Shown here: one piece after another, positions 61,247 to 64,000 of the stretch | Numbering within the stretch: position 1 is the stretch's first letter | Layout of the letters: each line of letters begins with the position of its first letter | Assembly: GCF_945906775.1 (NCBI RefSeq) | Contig: NZ_CAMDRE010000001.1 | Span: 2,356,001-2,420,000, forward strand | DNA: 64,000 bases | Origin: Citrobacter sp. Marseille-Q6884 | Lineage (GTDB): Bacteria > Pseudomonadota > Gammaproteobacteria > Enterobacterales > Enterobacteriaceae | Direction of reading: 5' to 3' | Notes under the pieces: model-generated | What the model saw: the letters and a program-made list of their open reading frames with translations, nothing else | Told to the model about the DNA's origin: nothing | Databases searched by the model: none | Made by a program: the position numbers and the translations under genes

Positions 61247-62314
61247 TTATTTAAGCTTACTTTGTGCCCAGATAATACCGCTGGCGTACTCAGGCGGCAG
61301 TAAGGGGATCAATGCTTCCAGCGTTGCGCTCAGGCGCGCGGTATCGCTGTCAGTGAGATTAAGGTGACCGACTTTCCGGCCTTCCCTTACCTCTTTGCCG
61401 TACCAGTGCAGATGCACCAGCGGCAGCTTCAGCCAGTCGTAGTTCAGGTCACTGCCGATCAGATTCACCATGACCGAAGGTGAATTCACCACCGGCCCGG
61501 GTAAAGGCAGGTTGGTAATGGCGCGCAGGTGCAGCTCAAACTGACTGATGCTGGCGCCGTTTAGCGTCCAGTGTCCGCTGTTGTGTACGCGTGGAGCCAG
61601 TTCGTTAATCAGCAGTCCTTCCGGGGTGATGAAACACTCCATCGCCATGACGCCAACATAACCTAGCTCCTGCATGATGGCAGAGAGCATTGACTCTGCC
61701 TGCTCCTGCTGTTTGGCATTGGCCTGGGGAAACGCCACGCTGGTGCGCAGGATGCCATCCTGATGCAGGTTATGCGTCAGCGGGTAAAAGACGGTGCTGC
61801 CGTCGTGAGCGCGAGCACCAACGAGTGACACTTCACCCGAGAAATTGATGCCCTGTTCAACAATACATTCGCCGTAGCAGTCGTCAGGAAGCTGCGCGGT
61901 TTCATGGGCGCGTAAACGCCACTGTCCACGACCGTCGTAGCCGCCGACGCGGCGTTTCACAATCGCCAGTTCGCCAAGTTTGTCGAAAATTGCGGACCAT
62001 TCACTGGCGTCTGCCAGCAACTGCCACGGGGCCGTCGCCAGACCGAGCTTATCAAACAGCTGCTTTTGCGTCAGTCGGTCAGCAATGATGGGGAACACAT
62101 CACGGTTAACAAATGCCGGATGGCGCGCCAGTTCGCGGGTGAGGGCAGTTTCCGGCCAGCGCTCAATTTCGGCGGTAATCACGCTTTGCTGAAAAGGAAC
62201 GGCGGCGGGTTCTGCATCCAGCCCGACGGGCCAGACCGCAATGCCCAACGGCTCACCGGCCTGACGTAGCATGCGTCCTAACTGACCGTTACCGAGTACG
62301 CAGACTTGCTTCAT
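61247..62314 (-). CDS. purK: N5-carboxyaminoimidazole ribonucleotide synthase
   Basis: 355 residues. ATP-grasp enzyme that makes N5-CAIR from AIR, bicarbonate and ATP in purine synthesis. Glycine-rich start VCVLGNGQLGRMLRQAGEPLGI, and ATP-grasp blocks VKRRVGGYDGRGQWR and NELAPRVHNSGHWT. Start overlaps the purE stop by 4 nt (ATGA), so purEK is one coupled operon. Confidence 0.97.
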   Translation of the reverse strand: MKQVCVLGNGQLGRMLRQAGEPLGIAVWPVGLDAEPAAVPFQQSVITAEIERWPETALTRELARHPAFVNRDVFPIIADRLTQKQLFDKLGLATAPWQLLADASEWSAIFDKLGELAIVKRRVGGYDGRGQWRLRAHETAQLPDDCYGECIVEQGINFSGEVSLVGARAHDGSTVFYPLTHNLHQDGILRTSVAFPQANAKQQEQAESMLSAIMQELGYVGVMAMECFITPEGLLINELAPRVHNSGHWTLNGASISQFELHLRAITNLPLPGPVVNSPSVMVNLIGSDLNYDWLKLPLVHLHWYGKEVREGRKVGHLNLTDSDTARLSATLEALIPLLPPEYASGIIWAQSKLK

Positions 62315-62820
62315 GCCGCACCTCGCGGGTCCGGGTTCTCCAGTACCTCATCGGTTTGCGCTTTGCGCCAGTTATTCAGACGCTGGTGTAAGGCTTTGTC
62401 GTGTGTTGCCAGAATTTGTGCCGCCAGCAGAGCCGCATTTGCTGCACCTGCTTTACCAATCGCCAGCGTGCCAACCGGAATACCGCGGGGCATCTGCACG
62501 ATGGAGTAGAGACTATCTACACCGCTCAGGGCTGCGCTTTGCACCGGAACGCCTAAAACAGGTACCAGCGTTTTCGCCGCAATCATACCCGGCAGATGCG
62601 CTGCGCCGCCGGCACCGGCAATGATCACCTGATAACCGTTTTCTTCCGCGCTTTCGGCGAAGCTGAACAGTTTATCGGGTGTGCGGTGAGCGGAGACAAC
62701 TTCAACGTGGTGCGGGACATCCAGGATTTCGAAGATTTCGGCGGCAAACTGCATGGTAGCCCAGTCGCTTTTGGACCCCATCACGATGGCGACACGCGCC
62801 GGATTATTGCGGGAAGACAT
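62311..62820 (-). CDS. purE: N5-carboxyaminoimidazole ribonucleotide mutase
   Basis: 169 residues from MSSRNNPARVAIVMGSKSDW, the E. coli length; ten codons of upstream frame are unsupported. Class I PurE octamer converting N5-CAIR to CAIR: active-site SAHRTP with the catalytic His, and AGGAAHLPGM. First gene of purEK, controlled by the PurR box upstream. Confidence 0.98.
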   Translation of the reverse strand: MSSRNNPARVAIVMGSKSDWATMQFAAEIFEILDVPHHVEVVSAHRTPDKLFSFAESAEENGYQVIIAGAGGAAHLPGMIAAKTLVPVLGVPVQSAALSGVDSLYSIVQMPRGIPVGTLAIGKAGAANAALLAAQILATHDKALHQRLNNWRKAQTDEVLENPDPRGAA

Positions 62821-63165
62821 GCGTCTTAAAACTCCTGTGGTGCGGAACACACTGCTTTCGAGGCGAGAGAGAATAGCATGTTATACAGCCAAGGAAAACG
62901 GTTGCGCGGCGAAATGTTAACACCTGGCTATAACATCCTGACGTGTTTTTTCGGGGATTTTTCCTGAGCAAAGAGACAGTTACGCTGAGGTATAAGGAAT
63001 CTGGCAGATTTTGGATTATTGAGACGTTGGGTGTGCCCATTAGACAGGCAAAGTGGGTTTCATCGTTATGCCGGCTCTGCGCAAAGAATCCTTATTTCGC
63101 TGTTGAGCGAAGCATCTCACTTACTCTGGTAATAGAGTGGCTGAAATTAACAGGGGAGATACCGA
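62821..63165. other. Intergenic region upstream of purE
   Basis: About 345 bp. It holds the purE promoter and PurR box (near 62891) and, further right, the upstream region of the ABM-family gene. Short open frames at 62943-63185 lack ribosome-binding sites and look spurious. Confidence 0.5.
62891..62906 (-). promoter_or_regulatory. PurR operator of purEK
   Basis: On the minus strand CGCAACCGTTTTCCTT, the E. coli purE variant of the PurR consensus ACGCAAACGTTTTCGT. Hypoxanthine- or guanine-bound PurR would repress purEK here. Confidence 0.85.
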
Positions 63166-63489
63166 ATGATTGCAGTTATTTTTGAAGCAGATACACATCT
63201 TCAGGCACAGGAACGATATCTACAGCTCGCTTCAGAGCTGAAACCACTGCTGGCGGAGATCCCAGGGTTTATTTCTATCGAACGATTCCAGAGCATGACT
63301 ACGCCGGGAAAAATACTGTCACTCTCATGGTGGGAAGATGAGGACGCGGTGCTCAGGTGGAAAAACAACGCGATGCATCATGCTGCGCAACAGGAAGGTA
63401 AACAGTCGATTTTTTCATACTACAGAATACGCATTGCCAGCGTGTTGAAGGATTACTCCTCTGAAAAGGAGGAATCGCCACGGGTATAA
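63166..63489 (+). CDS. Antibiotic biosynthesis monooxygenase (ABM)-fold protein
   Basis: 107 residues with a ferredoxin-like ABM domain (MIAVIFEADTHLQAQERYLQLASELKPLLAEIPGF, then ILSLSWWEDEDAVLRWKNNAMHHAAQ). ABM proteins are small dimers used as monooxygenases or haem- and quinol-modifying enzymes; the reaction here is unknown. GGGGAG 7 nt before the ATG supports the start. Absent from the K-12 purE-lpxH gap. Convergent with the peroxidase gene. Confidence 0.82.
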   Translation: MIAVIFEADTHLQAQERYLQLASELKPLLAEIPGFISIERFQSMTTPGKILSLSWWEDEDAVLRWKNNAMHHAAQQEGKQSIFSYYRIRIASVLKDYSSEKEESPRV

Positions 63490-63538
63490 ACAGTTTGCCG
63501 GAAGCTCTCAAAAGTGAATGCTTCGAATTAAGACACGC

Positions 63539-64000
63539 TTAGCGCTTAAGTGCAGTAAGTATCGCCGTTTCCATTTTTTCCGGGGTGGTGAATGGCGCAA
63601 AACGTTTAAGCGGTTTACCGTCACGCCCGATCAGGAACTTCGTGAAGTTCCACTTGATCCGTCCACCCAGTACGCCGGGTAATTCGTCTTTGAGATAACG
63701 AAACACCGGGTGCGTAGCGACACCGTTGACCTCTACTTTCTCGAACATCGGGAAACTCACACCGTAGTTGATGTGACAGGTCTGCGAGATTTCGTCGGCG
63801 TTGCCAGGTTCTTGATTGCCGAACTGATTGCAGGGGAAACCAAGCACCACCAGCCCCTGGTCGGCGTACTTTTTGTAGAGCGCTTCAAGGCCTGAGTATT
63901 GCGGTGTGAAGCCACAATGGCTGGCGGTATTCACCACCAGAACCAGCTTGCCTGCGTAGTCGGCCATAGAGATGATTTGGCCTCGGAGGCTGGTGGCATG
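63539..64000 (-). CDS. Glutathione peroxidase-family protein, 5' end beyond window
   Basis: The frame stays open to the window edge (HATSLRGQIISMADYAG upstream of the first internal Met), so the N-terminus is missing. Thioredoxin-like fold with peroxidatic Cys in NTASHCGFTPQY, the FPCNQFGNQEPG motif (Gln of the catalytic tetrad) and IKWNFTKFLIG (Trp/Asn). All catalytic positions are Cys-type, not selenocysteine. Reduces H2O2 or organic hydroperoxides, probably with thioredoxin or glutathione. Confidence 0.9.
   Translation of the reverse strand, partial: HATSLRGQIISMADYAGKLVLVVNTASHCGFTPQYSGLEALYKKYADQGLVVLGFPCNQFGNQEPGNADEISQTCHINYGVSFPMFEKVEVNGVATHPVFRYLKDELPGVLGGRIKWNFTKFLIGRDGKPLKRFAPFTTPEKMETAILTALKR

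Noticed and set aside
62943..63185. 80-codon open frame upstream of the ABM gene
   Set aside because: Overlaps the ABM start in another frame and lacks a Shine-Dalgarno or recognisable sequence.
1..64000. CRISPR array, prophage, transposase, tRNA or rRNA
   Set aside because: No regularly spaced repeats, integrase/transposase reading frames or stable-RNA sequences other than 4.5S RNA were seen.

Overview
The window looks like a chromosomal segment of an enterobacterium close to Escherichia and Salmonella, most likely a Citrobacter (inference from gene order and protein similarity recalled from memory; no search was run). Its backbone follows the E. coli K-12 tesB-to-purE order almost gene for gene: tesB, ybaY, ybaZ, ffs, ybaA, pdeB, ylaC, maa, hha-tomB, acrRAB, mscK, ybaM, priC, ybaN, apt, dnaX, ybaB-recR, htpG, adk, hemH, aes, gsk, ybaL, fsr, ushA, ybaK, chiX, ybaP, copA/cueR, ybbJ-qmcA, fetAB, cnoX, ybbO, tesA/ybbA-ybbP, selU, purK-purE.

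Accessory material sits in the gaps of that backbone. (1) 1-600: the 3' end of a metallo-beta-lactamase-fold hydrolase, where K-12 would have amtB next to tesB. (2) 3.1-5.8 kb: a small overlapping two-gene unit of toxin-antitoxin-like layout, then a divergent MocR-type regulator and YczE-type membrane protein with an inverted-repeat operator between them. (3) 7.9-8.4 kb: zinc-independent ribosomal protein genes rpmE2-rpmJ2 behind a Zur box. (4) 26.6-32.7 kb: a compact anaerobic catabolic module between htpG and adk, made of a GntR/UTRA regulator, a one-chain fructose-family PTS permease, and a divergent glycyl radical enzyme with its activase. (5) 55.3-60.0 kb: an AT-rich orphan gene, a porin, and a MetQ/MetN/MetI-type ABC importer resembling the Salmonella sfbABC islet. 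(6) 63.1-64 kb: a small ABM-family monooxygenase and a glutathione peroxidase cut by the window edge.

The most interesting region is the 26.6-32.7 kb module. The glycyl radical enzyme has a GCGE active-site motif rather than the GCVE common among C-O/C-N/C-S lyases, and it is encoded next to a dedicated sugar PTS. The divergent promoter region carries two copies of a TTGTAWTTACAA palindrome and two FNR-like boxes. The logic is uptake plus phosphorylation of a sugar or polyol, then radical cleavage of the phosphorylated product, under substrate and anaerobic control. E. coli YbiW and PflD, which act on anhydrohexitol 6-phosphates, are the closest conceptual parallels. The substrate here is unknown.

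Recoding and RNA features are also visible: a -1 frameshift site in dnaX (tau/gamma), a -1 frameshift site in copA predicted to release a 70-residue copper chaperone, 4.5S RNA with its promoter, the ChiX sRNA with its promoter, a sigma-32 promoter for htpG, and operators for Zur, AcrR, CueR and PurR. REP/BIME-like inverted repeats follow adk, gsk, ushA and copA. No CRISPR array, tRNA, rRNA, IS element or prophage was seen.
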